From contig JABFGJ010000001.1 of the NCBI GenBank assembly GCA_013112545.1, positions 496,001 to 560,000 on the forward strand: a stretch of 64,000 nt of DNA. Reading direction: 5' to 3'. Positions 18,001 through 25,978 of the stretch are shown here, one piece after another. Source of the stretch: Bacteroidota bacterium. GTDB lineage: Bacteria > Bacteroidota > Bacteroidia > Flavobacteriales_E > Vicingaceae. Below the pieces are notes generated by a model. That model did not search any database and was not told the DNA's origin. It saw only the letters and a list, made by a program, of their open reading frames with translations. How positions within the stretch are numbered: position 1 is the first letter of the stretch; the number at the start of each line of letters is the position of its first letter. The translations under genes were made by a program, and so were the position numbers.

Positions 18001-18930
18001 AAAGGAGCTTATAGCAGAAGCCATGTTTATACAAGTAACAATACTGTTGGAAGCAATTGTACAATTTATTGTTTAAGGGGCTTGCCATTTGAACCTATTG
18101 CAAATTTCAACGACAAAAGCTCTTCTAGGGTAATTGTAAATGCAGAGGGAAATGATGGAACAAGTATGGATTGTGAAAATTGGTTATATGAATTTTATGG
18201 ATATGAACCAGAAGGGGGAAACGAGGAAGCCAATCAAAATAATTATATTAATAAAACAGAAAGAAGCGCTACATTAGACAAACAGGAGATGACAATTTTA
18301 GACAAACAGTTTTTTGAATATGAGCAGATTACTGCTAGTGAAAACTATAATCCATCTCAAATCGCAGATTATATTTTTGATTTATCAAGGGAATTTAACT
18401 ATAAGGAAGCTCTAAAAATCAATTCAAGCCAAGAGAGTGAATTAAAATTTAAGGGGTTGTTTAAGAAATATATTAATTATTTAAAAATAGAAGAAGGAGA
18501 AGTCAACCTACTTATTGATATATCTAAATCTTGCCCATTTGATTTTGGAATGCTAGTATATATTTCTAGAAGAATATTGACAGACTTGGGATATAAGTAT
18601 GAACAAAGTATATGTGAAACAATAGACGAAAAGAGCAGCAACCAAGCAACAAAAAAACAAAAGTTCTTAGATTTCTCGAATCAAATAATAAATGTATATC
18701 CTAACCCTGCCAAAGAAAAAATAACAATTGAACAAAGTGTGCCTCAAGAAGATTTAAAAATAAAATTATTGGACTTAACAGGTAAAGTAGTTTTTCAAAA
18801 AAGATTGACACCTATATATAGACAGGACTTGAATTTAAATCCAGAGATTAAAATAGGGCTTTATTTGTATCAAATAATCAATATAGTAGATGGGAGTATA
18901 GTTAAGTCAGAAAAGTTGGGAGTGAGATAG
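15004..18930 (+). CDS. Large T9SS-secreted right-handed beta-helix protein
   Basis: About 1308 residues from the ATG at 15004. The frame opens at 14965 inside the upstream terminator's T tract, and only the 15004 start places the signal peptide (KIAQNLLFVLSTFIM..., cleaved near LFSQG) at the N-terminus. After an N-terminal beta domain there are about three Ig/PKD-like modules (about 220-465) with repeats of AGxDI...C...GPxxxxxGxxYxWTP. A long segment (about 500-1000) rich in I/N/S repeats such as NNSYVKS, VSYNGGSI and IVNNQIDM is typical of parallel beta-helices. The C-terminus (VYPNPAKEKITIEQ ... ENLGVR-like end) is a type A T9SS sorting domain. It is likely a surface adhesin or polysaccharide-acting protein; no catalytic residues were identified. 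Confidence 0.85.
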   Translation: MKIAQNLLFVLSTFIMWSYTTPLFSQGTIGCNFLSSNCNEILTNPTFNYFKQGSTSSYDFNDLCSWDVAFGNPILKLDQSNYYSTLESNKSAIISNALFKPTNLYKLNFDFKNANQPILNIPTPFPLNKCTLKVWIINNSTLNGISKNLNAFKTIASNLYDEVVSEEFNNYNKTNFQQFSYCFQPTQQFDRIVFLVESKNVTLVFHKEEVGIDNINLQELDVSLGNDIYGGCIGMGYVFGPICVNNDATYLWTPANKVAGANTANTGETLNQGEVETFELTATFRNLQCPSIKDQITVDKLEINAGSDITIGCNSNTFTLGPTRVRQGSKYVWTPTTGLNNANSPNPTVNPNLLNQTTKYTLKVDNCKETDEVTVYLLEADAGPDITSNCAVKIGPSVIMPGATFSWSPASFFDNPNEPNPIFYRKGVSVCTLTVSMRLPNNTICSKTDFVTITNTGGKTYDYIIPDNYTSQQVIQNLNNNSSTINGKSVLIKGSFVINQDLNFSNCNIDIAEHTKINITSAELKIINNSYVKSCNTNKFWDGIYLDRHLNSKLNIQNSDIQNADNGIVSYNGGSIILNGVNFDRNNRSVTVNANHGFAYTSNYFSEIVNCTFGCSSLLLINGHGKMPDYSIKIDNWSLIGLSNNNGFQIGKKSASPNIFYGSGGKVILHESSVNIENSIFEGFNKQGNFLNQDVAIEITGEHNGNTQGKRIDISSCWFLENKNSIHCERLNSASLFVKENKYNIDRQSIIHPRVLSSSFVTMKSCANSFLDAAKNEIYNVNRGFLVFDVHKINIVNNQIDMEYQANSGYSQTNNTGSAGVYINNLMADPMGAGKIYRVKIKKNTISHARVGIWAEHTQALIDDNTILDLNTVTQLSSCDFCITEEVFGIKAFNDVVRVENNKVLLDPNNYLNINLTSNSTIKGISIANTSWLLNQRSPFVSCNVVKNTGVGFHFAGNNSSNTYFWYNSMENHYDGLALTNKAIIGNIGSRGNASQNLWKGAYSRSHVYTSNNTVGSNCTIYCLRGLPFEPIANFNDKSSSRVIVNAEGNDGTSMDCENWLYEFYGYEPEGGNEEANQNNYINKTERSATLDKQEMTILDKQFFEYEQITASENYNPSQIADYIFDLSREFNYKEALKINSSQESELKFKGLFKKYINYLKIEEGEVNLLIDISKSCPFDFGMLVYISRRILTDLGYKYEQSICETIDEKSSNQATKKQKFLDFSNQIINVYPNPAKEKITIEQSVPQEDLKIKLLDLTGKVVFQKRLTPIYRQDLNLNPEIKIGLYLYQIINIVDGSIVKSEKLGVR

Positions 18931-19009
18931 AATAATATATTTTATTTTGATGCTGGGTTTTTTTATGCTTGTTTTTTTCAAAGCACTTAGCAGCATAGCT
19001 TTAAGCAAA

Positions 19010-19219
19010 CTAACCCGTAAAGAAATCAAAGATATTTCCCAGTTGGTTGCTTTTTGCTTTGTAAAACTCGGTGAAAGAACACCGAGAGCAAGCAGTGTAT
19101 GAGAAACGCTCTGTTTGCACATCAAACAATTTGCTCAGTATTCCGCCTGTTGCTCTAATTTCTCCTATTTCATAGGTTTTGTTTCCGCATTTAGTGCAGG
19201 TGTATTTCAATGGTTTCAT
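19010..19219 (-). CDS. Small zinc-ribbon protein (zinc_ribbon_13/DUF2082-like)
   Basis: A 69-residue protein with two CxxC knuckles, CTKCG and CSRCS, around EIGEIRATGGILSKLFDVQ. It ends YKAKSNQLGNIFDFFTG, matching the zinc-ribbon_13 (DUF2082) pattern of small predicted nucleic-acid-binding proteins. It begins 11 bp after the acs stop codon in the same direction, so it may be co-transcribed. The real role is unknown. Confidence 0.85.
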   Translation of the reverse strand: MKPLKYTCTKCGNKTYEIGEIRATGGILSKLFDVQTERFSYTACSRCSFTEFYKAKSNQLGNIFDFFTG

Positions 19220-19230
19220 GTTTTGTTTAT

Positions 19231-21129
19231 TTAGTGCAAAGCACCTTTCACTATATCTTCAACCACATCTGGATTTAATAAAGTAGAGGTGTCGCCAATG
19301 TTTTTTACTTCGCCTTCGGCGATTTTTCTAAGTATTCTTCGCATTATCTTTCCAGAGCGTGTTTTAGGTAAATCGCTAACAAATTGTATTTTTTCTGGAT
19401 TTGCTATTTTCCCAATTTGCTTTGTTACCGAAGCAATAATTTTTCCTTCTGCCTCAGAATTATTCTCTGGCAATTTATCGCAAACAACAAAAGCATATAT
19501 TCCCTGCCCTTTAATGGCATGAGGGTATCCAACAACAGCAGACTCTACTACAAGCTCGCTCGAATTAATTGCATCTTCAATCTCTGCCGTTCCAAAACGA
19601 TGGCCACTTACATTAATAACATCGTCAACACGGCCAATTATACGATACATGCCATTTTCGTCTCTTTTGGCACCATCACCTGTAAAATAGTGGTTTTTAT
19701 ATGCAGTAAAATAGGTCAGAATACAGCGCTCGTGATCTCCATAAGTTGTTCTTATTATAGATGGCCAAGGATATTTAATACATAAATGCCCTTCTTGATT
19801 TGCTTCGGTAATTTCTTTGCCGTCTTGTCCCATCAAACAGGGTTGAATACCAGGTAGGGGATATCCAGCAAAAGTTGGTTTCATAGGGCTGTAGCCCCCT
19901 AAACCAGAAATCATAATTCCCCCATTTTCTGTTTGCCACCAAGTATCAATTACTGGAATTTTCTCTTTTCCTACCTCCTTATAATACCATTGCCATGCCT
20001 CTTCATTTATTGGTTCGCCTACGCTTCCAATTAATTTTAAGGAATCTAAATTTGCTGAAGTTACATGTTCGTTTCCACAAGCCATTAAGGCTCGAATAGC
20101 TGTTGGAGCAGTATAAAACTGATTAACTTTGTGTTTTTCACAGATTTGCCAAAAACGACCAGCATCTGGAAAACTAGGTACTCCTTCAAACATCACACTT
20201 GTTGCTCCAGAAGAAAGTGGCCCATAAACAATATAGCTGTGACCTGTAATCCACCCGATATCGGCAGTGCACCAATACACGTCATTTTCTTCGTATTGAA
20301 AAACATTTTGAAAAGTATAAGTAGTGTAAACCATATAGCCACCATGTGTATGCACTACCCCTTTTGGCTTTCCTGTAGAGCCAGAAGTATATAAAATAAA
20401 AAGCATGTCTTCCGAATCCATTTCTTCTGCTGGACAAACTTTTGGCATTCCTTCAATTGTATTATGCCACCATAAATCTCTTCCTGCTTGCATTGTTATA
20501 TTTCGATTCAGGCAATTAAAAACGATAACTGTTTCTATCGTTGTACAAGATTTCAATGCTTCGTCAACAACTTCTTTTAAAGGAATTTGTTTTGGACCTC
20601 TATTTAATCCGTCAGCAGTGATTACCATTTTAGCTTGTGAATCATTTATTCGATCGGCCATTGCTACAGCACTAAATCCTGCAAATACAACAGAGTGAAT
20701 TGCACCAATCCTTGCGCAAGCTAAGCAAGCAATTGCCAACTCGGGAACCATTGGCATGTATAAAACAACACGATCTCCCTTTTTGATTCCCTGAGCTTTT
20801 AATGCATTTGAAAATTCACAAACTCGCTCATAAAGTTTTCGGTAAGTAATTTCTTGATGTTTTTCTGTTGGGTTATTTGGCTCCCAAAGTAGGGCTATTT
20901 TATCTCCTCTTTTTTCTAAATGTCGATCTAAAACGTTTTCAGTTATATTCAACTTTCCATTGACAAACCATTTTATATCGGCTTTTATAAAGTTATAATC
21001 ACATACCTTTTCATAAGGCTTTTTCCAAGTAAATGTTTTGGCGATTTCATCCCAGAATGCATCGGGATTATCAACACTTGCTTTATACTTTGCTTTATAT
21101 TCTTCGAATGATTTTATTCTTAAATCCAT
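19231..21129 (-). CDS. acs: Acetyl-CoA synthetase (AMP-forming)
   Basis: A 632-residue adenylate-forming enzyme that converts acetate, ATP and CoA to acetyl-CoA. Signatures in order: LYTSGSTGKPKGVVHTHGGY (P-loop), DIGWITGHSYIVYGPL, DTWWQTENGG (A5), YFTGDGAKRDENG, GRVDDVINVSGHR (hinge), and PKTRSGKIMRR with the catalytic lysine that is regulated by acetylation in this family. Length is normal (about 630-650). It stands alone upstream of the small zinc-ribbon gene. Confidence 0.96.
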   Translation of the reverse strand: MDLRIKSFEEYKAKYKASVDNPDAFWDEIAKTFTWKKPYEKVCDYNFIKADIKWFVNGKLNITENVLDRHLEKRGDKIALLWEPNNPTEKHQEITYRKLYERVCEFSNALKAQGIKKGDRVVLYMPMVPELAIACLACARIGAIHSVVFAGFSAVAMADRINDSQAKMVITADGLNRGPKQIPLKEVVDEALKSCTTIETVIVFNCLNRNITMQAGRDLWWHNTIEGMPKVCPAEEMDSEDMLFILYTSGSTGKPKGVVHTHGGYMVYTTYTFQNVFQYEENDVYWCTADIGWITGHSYIVYGPLSSGATSVMFEGVPSFPDAGRFWQICEKHKVNQFYTAPTAIRALMACGNEHVTSANLDSLKLIGSVGEPINEEAWQWYYKEVGKEKIPVIDTWWQTENGGIMISGLGGYSPMKPTFAGYPLPGIQPCLMGQDGKEITEANQEGHLCIKYPWPSIIRTTYGDHERCILTYFTAYKNHYFTGDGAKRDENGMYRIIGRVDDVINVSGHRFGTAEIEDAINSSELVVESAVVGYPHAIKGQGIYAFVVCDKLPENNSEAEGKIIASVTKQIGKIANPEKIQFVSDLPKTRSGKIMRRILRKIAEGEVKNIGDTSTLLNPDVVEDIVKGALH

Positions 21130-21208
21130 GCCTTTAAGTTTGTTCGTCTAAAATAATATTTTATTCTAAGGATTAAAACACTAAATTAATCCACCGTAAA
21201 CAATCTAC

Positions 21209-21733
21209 TTACTTTCTGAGATTGCTGTATTTCTCTCGAAACTTTTTAAGTTTAGGGCTGATTACTGCTTGACAATATCCTGCTTCTGTATTGTTTTTAT
21301 AATAATCTTGATGGCTTTCTTCAGCTTCATAGAACACTTCGAATGGCATTATTTCAGTGACTATATCATTGTCATAAGCAGCCTGAACTTCATTGATCAC
21401 TTTTTCTGCAATTGCTTTTTCCTGTTCATTGGCATAAAAAATTACACTTCTATATTGAGTTCCAACATCTCCTCCTTGCCTATTTAAAGTGGTTGGGTCG
21501 TGGGTGGTTAGGTGAATCAACAATAAACGCTCAAGACTTATTAGCGCGGGGTCATAAACTAGGTGTATTACTTCGGCATGGCCTGTTCTGCCTGTACAAA
21601 CTTCTTTATAGGAAGGGTTTTTTATATTTCCTCCACTAAAGCCACTTTTTACACTTATTACACCTTTTAATTCTCTAAACATGGCTTCGGTGCACCAATA
21701 GCACCCCCCGCCAAATGTGATTTCTTTTTCCAT
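21209..21733 (-). CDS. msrA: Peptide-methionine (S)-S-oxide reductase MsrA
   Basis: A 174-residue protein with the catalytic motif GGGCYWCTEAMF (nucleophilic Cys11; the usual GCFWG has C14 in place of glycine). Also present are GHAEVIHLVYDP, and YRSVIFYANEQEK. It repairs S-epimers of methionine sulfoxide in proteins. It starts 6 bp after msrB, so the two stereo-specific reductases form an operon. A resolving cysteine is available near the C-terminus (AGYCQ). Confidence 0.95.
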   Translation of the reverse strand: MEKEITFGGGCYWCTEAMFRELKGVISVKSGFSGGNIKNPSYKEVCTGRTGHAEVIHLVYDPALISLERLLLIHLTTHDPTTLNRQGGDVGTQYRSVIFYANEQEKAIAEKVINEVQAAYDNDIVTEIMPFEVFYEAEESHQDYYKNNTEAGYCQAVISPKLKKFREKYSNLRK

Positions 21734-21739
21734 TAGATT

Positions 21740-22186
21740 TTATTCGTTTACTTTTTTTAATGCTACAGCATTCATGCAATATCTTAAGCCACTTGGAGCA
21801 GGCCCATCGGGAAAAACGTGTCCCAAATGTGCATCACAAACACTGCAAAGGGCTTCAACCCTGACCATTCCAAAAGAAATGTCTTTATGATAAGCAACAT
21901 GATTTTCGTTTATTGGTTGAGTAAATGATGGCCAACCTGTTCCACTTTCAAATTTTTCATTGGCATCAAAAAGGATGGTTTCGCAACAAGCACAAGCATA
22001 AATACCTGGCTCAAATTGTGAACACAAATCAGAGCTATGAGCTCTCTCTGTTCCCTTTTGTCTGGTCACTTGAAATGTATCAGGGCTTAAAACCTTTTTC
22101 CACTCTTCTGCTGATTTTTCCACTCTCTTCGGAGGGTTAGGGTTGCCCTTGTTTGCATATTTTATTACATCATTCCATTTAATCAT
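21740..22186 (-). CDS. msrB: Peptide-methionine (R)-S-oxide reductase MsrB
   Basis: About 148 residues from the ATG at 22186. An upstream in-frame ATG at 22243 would add a lysine-rich extension unlike MsrB and is not preferred. The two zinc CxxC pairs are visible (CACCETILF and CSVCDAHLGHVF) together with GTGWPSF and the catalytic RYCMNAVAL cysteine. It reduces R-methionine sulfoxide in proteins. It is the first gene of an msrB-msrA operon. Confidence 0.95.
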   Translation of the reverse strand: MIKWNDVIKYANKGNPNPPKRVEKSAEEWKKVLSPDTFQVTRQKGTERAHSSDLCSQFEPGIYACACCETILFDANEKFESGTGWPSFTQPINENHVAYHKDISFGMVRVEALCSVCDAHLGHVFPDGPAPSGLRYCMNAVALKKVNE

Positions 22187-22330
22187 TTTCTTTTTTTTAA
22201 TAAAACCAACATTACATGGCTTTAGTTTAATCCGGAAATTCAAATATCTTAAACTAGAGCTTAAAAATATACCTTAAACATGGTATTGCTCAAAAAGTAC
22301 TTCGCCGCTATTTTTGCCAAAAAAACCCTT

Positions 22331-22349
22331 ATTTAGAATTAGTCTAAAT
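22331..22349. promoter_or_regulatory. 19-bp dyad operator, Fur/DtxR-like geometry
   Basis: ATTTAGAATTAGTCTAAAT is a perfect 7-bp inverted repeat (ATTTAGA/TCTAAAT) with a 5-bp spacer. It ends 13 bp before the ATG of the DUF4856 lipoprotein that opens the imelysin/TonB operon. The 19-bp size matches the operators of Fur- and DtxR-type metal repressors. The assignment to an iron regulator rests on gene context. Confidence 0.55.
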
Positions 22350-22362
22350 TAAAATAAAATAA

Positions 22363-23511
22363 ATGAAAAAAGCAACATTCAAAATTTTAACTTTAATCTG
22401 CTTTGCTACAGCAGTTTCACTTACCGCATGTACTAAAGACGACGATACGAATCCTTCAAGTTCCAATAATGATGGAGGAGGGAGTCAAATTACACCTCCT
22501 GCTACTTATTCTTTTTCTCGCTTAGGGTTCTCAACAGTGAATTACGATGGGCAAACGAGCAGACTTCAGCAATTAGACGAGTTGGTGGAAGAAATAGTGA
22601 AAGGCGGCAATGGAACAGTTTTGTCTGAGCAGAAACTTCAAGACATGTTTAGCAATACAGGTAACCCATTTAGCCAGGTTTATTCTAAAGATTTAAAAAG
22701 CAAAACCTTTGCCTTAGATACAACTTATTTTAAAAGCATTTTAACTGCAGCTGCTGCAGCTAGTGTTTCTCCTCCTACTGCAAGCAATGGGGTTGCTGGT
22801 ATTCTGACTAGAACCAATGGCAAAAAGATGTTAGTTGATGAAAACGGCAGAGAGTTTAAAGAATTAATTGAAAAAGGATTAATGGGCGCAACTTTCTACA
22901 ATCAAATTGTAAACAACTACTTGACGAGCAGCAAAATTGGAAGCGCAGTTGACAATGAAACGATAGATTCTGCTAATGGAAAATACTACACAACCATGGA
23001 ACATCACTTTGATGAAGCTTTTGGCTATATGGGTTTTCCCACTGATTTTTCAAGTAATTATTCTGGTACAAACTCTACCCAGTTTTGGGGAAAATATTGC
23101 AATGTAGCTGATGACGACATACAACTTAATGATAAGCTAATGAATGCCTTTAAACTGGGAAGAGCGGCTATTGTTGCAAAAAACTACAGGGTATTGGATC
23201 AGCAAGTTCAAATCATTTATGAGCAATTAGAGGTTTTAATTGCAGCTTCTGCCATTCATTACATCAATCAGGTATTGTCTTACACCAATACTGGAGATAT
23301 TCATCATTCGTTGTCAGAATGTTATGGATTTATTAGATCTTTAAGGTATTCAAATGCACTGAATAGAAAACTTACGGCAAGTGAGGTAGATGATTTGTTG
23401 CAAAATAGAATAGGAGATAATTTTTACAATACCACTAAGCCAAATTTAAATTACATTAAAACGACACTTAGCACGACATATGGCCTAGATTCAGTAAAAG
23501 ATAACTTATGA
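22363..23511 (+). CDS. DUF4856 lipoprotein
   Basis: A 382-residue lipoprotein with lipobox SLTAC (C23) and an acidic, Gly-rich linker. The rest matches DUF4856: ATYSFSRLGFSTVNYDGQTSRL, a middle region, HHFDEAFGYMGFP, FWGKYCNVADD, and SLSECYGFIRSLRYS. DUF4856 proteins are regularly encoded beside imelysin and TonB-dependent receptors in Bacteroidota and probably assist iron capture at the cell envelope. Function is inferred from context. The stop overlaps the next start (ATGA). Confidence 0.88.
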   Translation: MKKATFKILTLICFATAVSLTACTKDDDTNPSSSNNDGGGSQITPPATYSFSRLGFSTVNYDGQTSRLQQLDELVEEIVKGGNGTVLSEQKLQDMFSNTGNPFSQVYSKDLKSKTFALDTTYFKSILTAAAAASVSPPTASNGVAGILTRTNGKKMLVDENGREFKELIEKGLMGATFYNQIVNNYLTSSKIGSAVDNETIDSANGKYYTTMEHHFDEAFGYMGFPTDFSSNYSGTNSTQFWGKYCNVADDDIQLNDKLMNAFKLGRAAIVAKNYRVLDQQVQIIYEQLEVLIAASAIHYINQVLSYTNTGDIHHSLSECYGFIRSLRYSNALNRKLTASEVDDLLQNRIGDNFYNTTKPNLNYIKTTLSTTYGLDSVKDNL

Positions 23512-24578
23512 TGAAAAAAAAGAAATTTTTATACTTACTTCTTTTTTCGCTTTTTGTCATTGCTTGCGATGATACAAAAAAGGAAGACGATAAAGCTGCA
23601 ACTGATATGGATCAGGCAGCTTTTTTGGCAAATTTATCAGATCAGATTATTGTTCCTAATTATACCGAATTTAAACTATCTGTTAACGAATTAAAGCTAG
23701 CAATTGACTCTTTTGTTTTATTGAGAAATCAAACAAACCTCGATCTTGTTCAACTTAAACTAAAGCAGGCTTATATTGTCTGGCAAAAAGTAAGTTTTTT
23801 AGAATTTGGACCAGCTGCGCAAATTGCTTTAAGGGGCAATGCAAACGTATATCCAGCTGATGTTACAAAAGTTGAGTCAAACATCAACAACGGAAATGCC
23901 AATTTAGATGCTTTGGGAAACTCAGCCGCAAAAGGATTTCCCACATTGGATTATTTATTAAACCACACATCAGATTCTGCAATTTTACAAGAGTTTACTG
24001 ATTCAAAAAGAGGTGATTACTTAAACTTAGTTAGCAATGATTTAAATTCAAAAACAAACCAAGTTATTGCAGATTGGGCTTCTTATCAAAATACGTTTAA
24101 AACCTCGTTGGGAACAAATATCGGTAGTTCAACAGGCATGTTAATTAACGCCTTGAACCAGCATTTGGAACGTTACTTTAGGGATGGAAAAATTGGAATT
24201 CCAATTGGAGTTCGTTCATCTGGCATTGCACTACCCGATAATTCAGAAGCATATTATGGAGCCTATTCTTTCGAATTAATTCAAGCCAACTTTACTGCTT
24301 TAAAGAATATTTACCACGGTAGTTCTGGGCTTGGCTTAGATGATTATTTGGTAAGCGCAGGGGCAGCAGATTTGAATGACATTATCAATACTCAGATAAC
24401 AATTATAGAAAGTAAAATCAATCAGTTTTCTGGCACGATGCCCGATGCAATTCAAAATAACTTAAGTGAACTAAACTCAACTTATAGTGAAATTCAAAAG
24501 TTGATCGTTTTTTGGAAGGTTGACATGCCTTCTCGACTAGGTGTTTTGATTACTTACCAAGATAACGATGGAGATTAA
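23508..24578 (+). CDS. Imelysin-family lipoprotein (iron-uptake associated)
   Basis: A 356-residue lipoprotein (lipobox FVIAC, C20). The imelysin-type helical domain shows WQKVSFLEFGPAAQIALRG near residues 90-110, FPTLDYLLN, and the second-bundle motif SGLGLDDYLVSAGA. Imelysins (IrpA/ICMP-like) are iron-regulated envelope proteins; peptidase activity once proposed for them is doubtful. The 4-bp ATGA overlap with the DUF4856 gene implies translational coupling. Confidence 0.9.
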   Translation: MMKKKKFLYLLLFSLFVIACDDTKKEDDKAATDMDQAAFLANLSDQIIVPNYTEFKLSVNELKLAIDSFVLLRNQTNLDLVQLKLKQAYIVWQKVSFLEFGPAAQIALRGNANVYPADVTKVESNINNGNANLDALGNSAAKGFPTLDYLLNHTSDSAILQEFTDSKRGDYLNLVSNDLNSKTNQVIADWASYQNTFKTSLGTNIGSSTGMLINALNQHLERYFRDGKIGIPIGVRSSGIALPDNSEAYYGAYSFELIQANFTALKNIYHGSSGLGLDDYLVSAGAADLNDIINTQITIIESKINQFSGTMPDAIQNNLSELNSTYSEIQKLIVFWKVDMPSRLGVLITYQDNDGD

Positions 24579-24613
24579 AATTTTTAAATAAGGCTTTAGC
24601 AACCTTTTAGATC

Positions 24614-25978
24614 ATGTTTAAAAGCATAAAACATACACTTACTTCGCAAACACACCTTGCTCCACTTGCTGTTTTTAGAATAGTTTTTGGAGCAATTATG
24701 CTTTTCAGCATTTTGCGGTTTATAGCTAATGGTTGGGTGTATGAATTATATGTTAGTCCAACTTATTATTTTTCATATTATGGATTCGAATGGGTAAAAC
24801 CATTACCAGAGTTAGGGATGTATTTCGTTTTTGGCATTATGGCTATTTCTTTTCTTTTTCAGGCTTTGGGTTTGTTTTATAAAGCGGCTTCTATCGTTTC
24901 TTTCGCGTCTTTTACTTATGTCGAGTTGCTCGACAAAACCAATTATTTAAATCACTATTATTTTGTTAGCATCATCTGTTTGTTGCTCATTTTTGTGCCA
25001 GCGCACCGTTATTTCTCTTTAGATGTAATTCGAAAGCCAGAACTTAAAAAAACACATGCCCCAAACTGGGTCGTCCTTATTTTTAAGCTGCAATTGTTGT
25101 TGGTTTATTTTTATGCTGGTTTGGCAAAACTTAACCCAGACTGGCTTTTCAATGCGATGCCACTTAAAATATGGTTGCCTTCAAAAGCCAATATTCCTTT
25201 AATCGGAACATTGCTAACAAAAGAATGGGTTGCCTATTTATTTAGTTGGTTCGGGGCTATTTATGATTTAAGCATTCCCTTTTTGCTCTTGTTTTCAAGA
25301 ACTCGGTTTTTTGCTTACTTCTTTGTGATAGCATTTCACATCATGACCTGGCTATTGTTTCAAATTGGTATGTTTCCATTCATAATGATTGGAGCAACAC
25401 TTATCTTTTTCTCTGTTGATTTCCATCGAAACTTAATATACAAAACAAAAAATCTATTTGCACAAAAAGCAGTCAAAGAAGAAATTGAAAAGAAACTTAA
25501 TTATCGAGTTGGAACTAGTGGAATTGCTATGGCTTTGTTGTGTTTTCACTTTGCATTGCAGGTTCTTATTCCTTTTCGTTATGCTTTATATCCAGGCAAT
25601 TTGTTTTGGACAGAACAAGGATATCGTTTTTCTTGGCGAGTTATGTTAATGGAAAAAGCGGGCTATGCTATTTTTCACGCAACAGACCCTAAAACAAACC
25701 AAACATGGGAAGTCAACAACTATGATTTCTTATCTCCAAACCAAGAAAAAATGATGTCAACTCAACCCGATATGATTCTTCAGTTTGCACATTATTTAGA
25801 AGAGCATTACCAAGGCCTAGGTATAGAAAACCCAAAAATTAGGGCAGAGGTTTATGTAAGCCTAAATGGGACTTTAAGTCAAGCATATATAGACCCAACG
25901 CTAGACTTGACTAAAATAAAAGAAAGCTTTAAGGCCAAAAATTGGATCTTAGATTCACCTCAAAAACAACAGCACTGA
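24614..25978 (+). CDS. HTTM-domain integral membrane protein
   Basis: A 454-residue protein with about eight hydrophobic segments in the first 360 residues, matching the HTTM (horizontally transferred transmembrane, gamma-carboxylase-like) domain: LAPLAVFRIVFGAIMLFSIL, YLNHYYFVSIICLLLIFVPAH, and FYAGLAKLNPDWLF. The C-terminal 100 residues are soluble and periplasmic-like. HTTM genes of this type are frequent partners of imelysin operons in this phylum. It follows imelysin by 35 bp, and its stop overlaps the TonB receptor start (TGATG). Confidence 0.88.
   Translation: MFKSIKHTLTSQTHLAPLAVFRIVFGAIMLFSILRFIANGWVYELYVSPTYYFSYYGFEWVKPLPELGMYFVFGIMAISFLFQALGLFYKAASIVSFASFTYVELLDKTNYLNHYYFVSIICLLLIFVPAHRYFSLDVIRKPELKKTHAPNWVVLIFKLQLLLVYFYAGLAKLNPDWLFNAMPLKIWLPSKANIPLIGTLLTKEWVAYLFSWFGAIYDLSIPFLLLFSRTRFFAYFFVIAFHIMTWLLFQIGMFPFIMIGATLIFFSVDFHRNLIYKTKNLFAQKAVKEEIEKKLNYRVGTSGIAMALLCFHFALQVLIPFRYALYPGNLFWTEQGYRFSWRVMLMEKAGYAIFHATDPKTNQTWEVNNYDFLSPNQEKMMSTQPDMILQFAHYLEEHYQGLGIENPKIRAEVYVSLNGTLSQAYIDPTLDLTKIKESFKAKNWILDSPQKQQH

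Noticed and set aside
19384-19785. 133-codon frame opposite acs
   Set aside because: It lies wholly antisense to a well-conserved gene and has no domain features; it is a shadow of acs codon usage.
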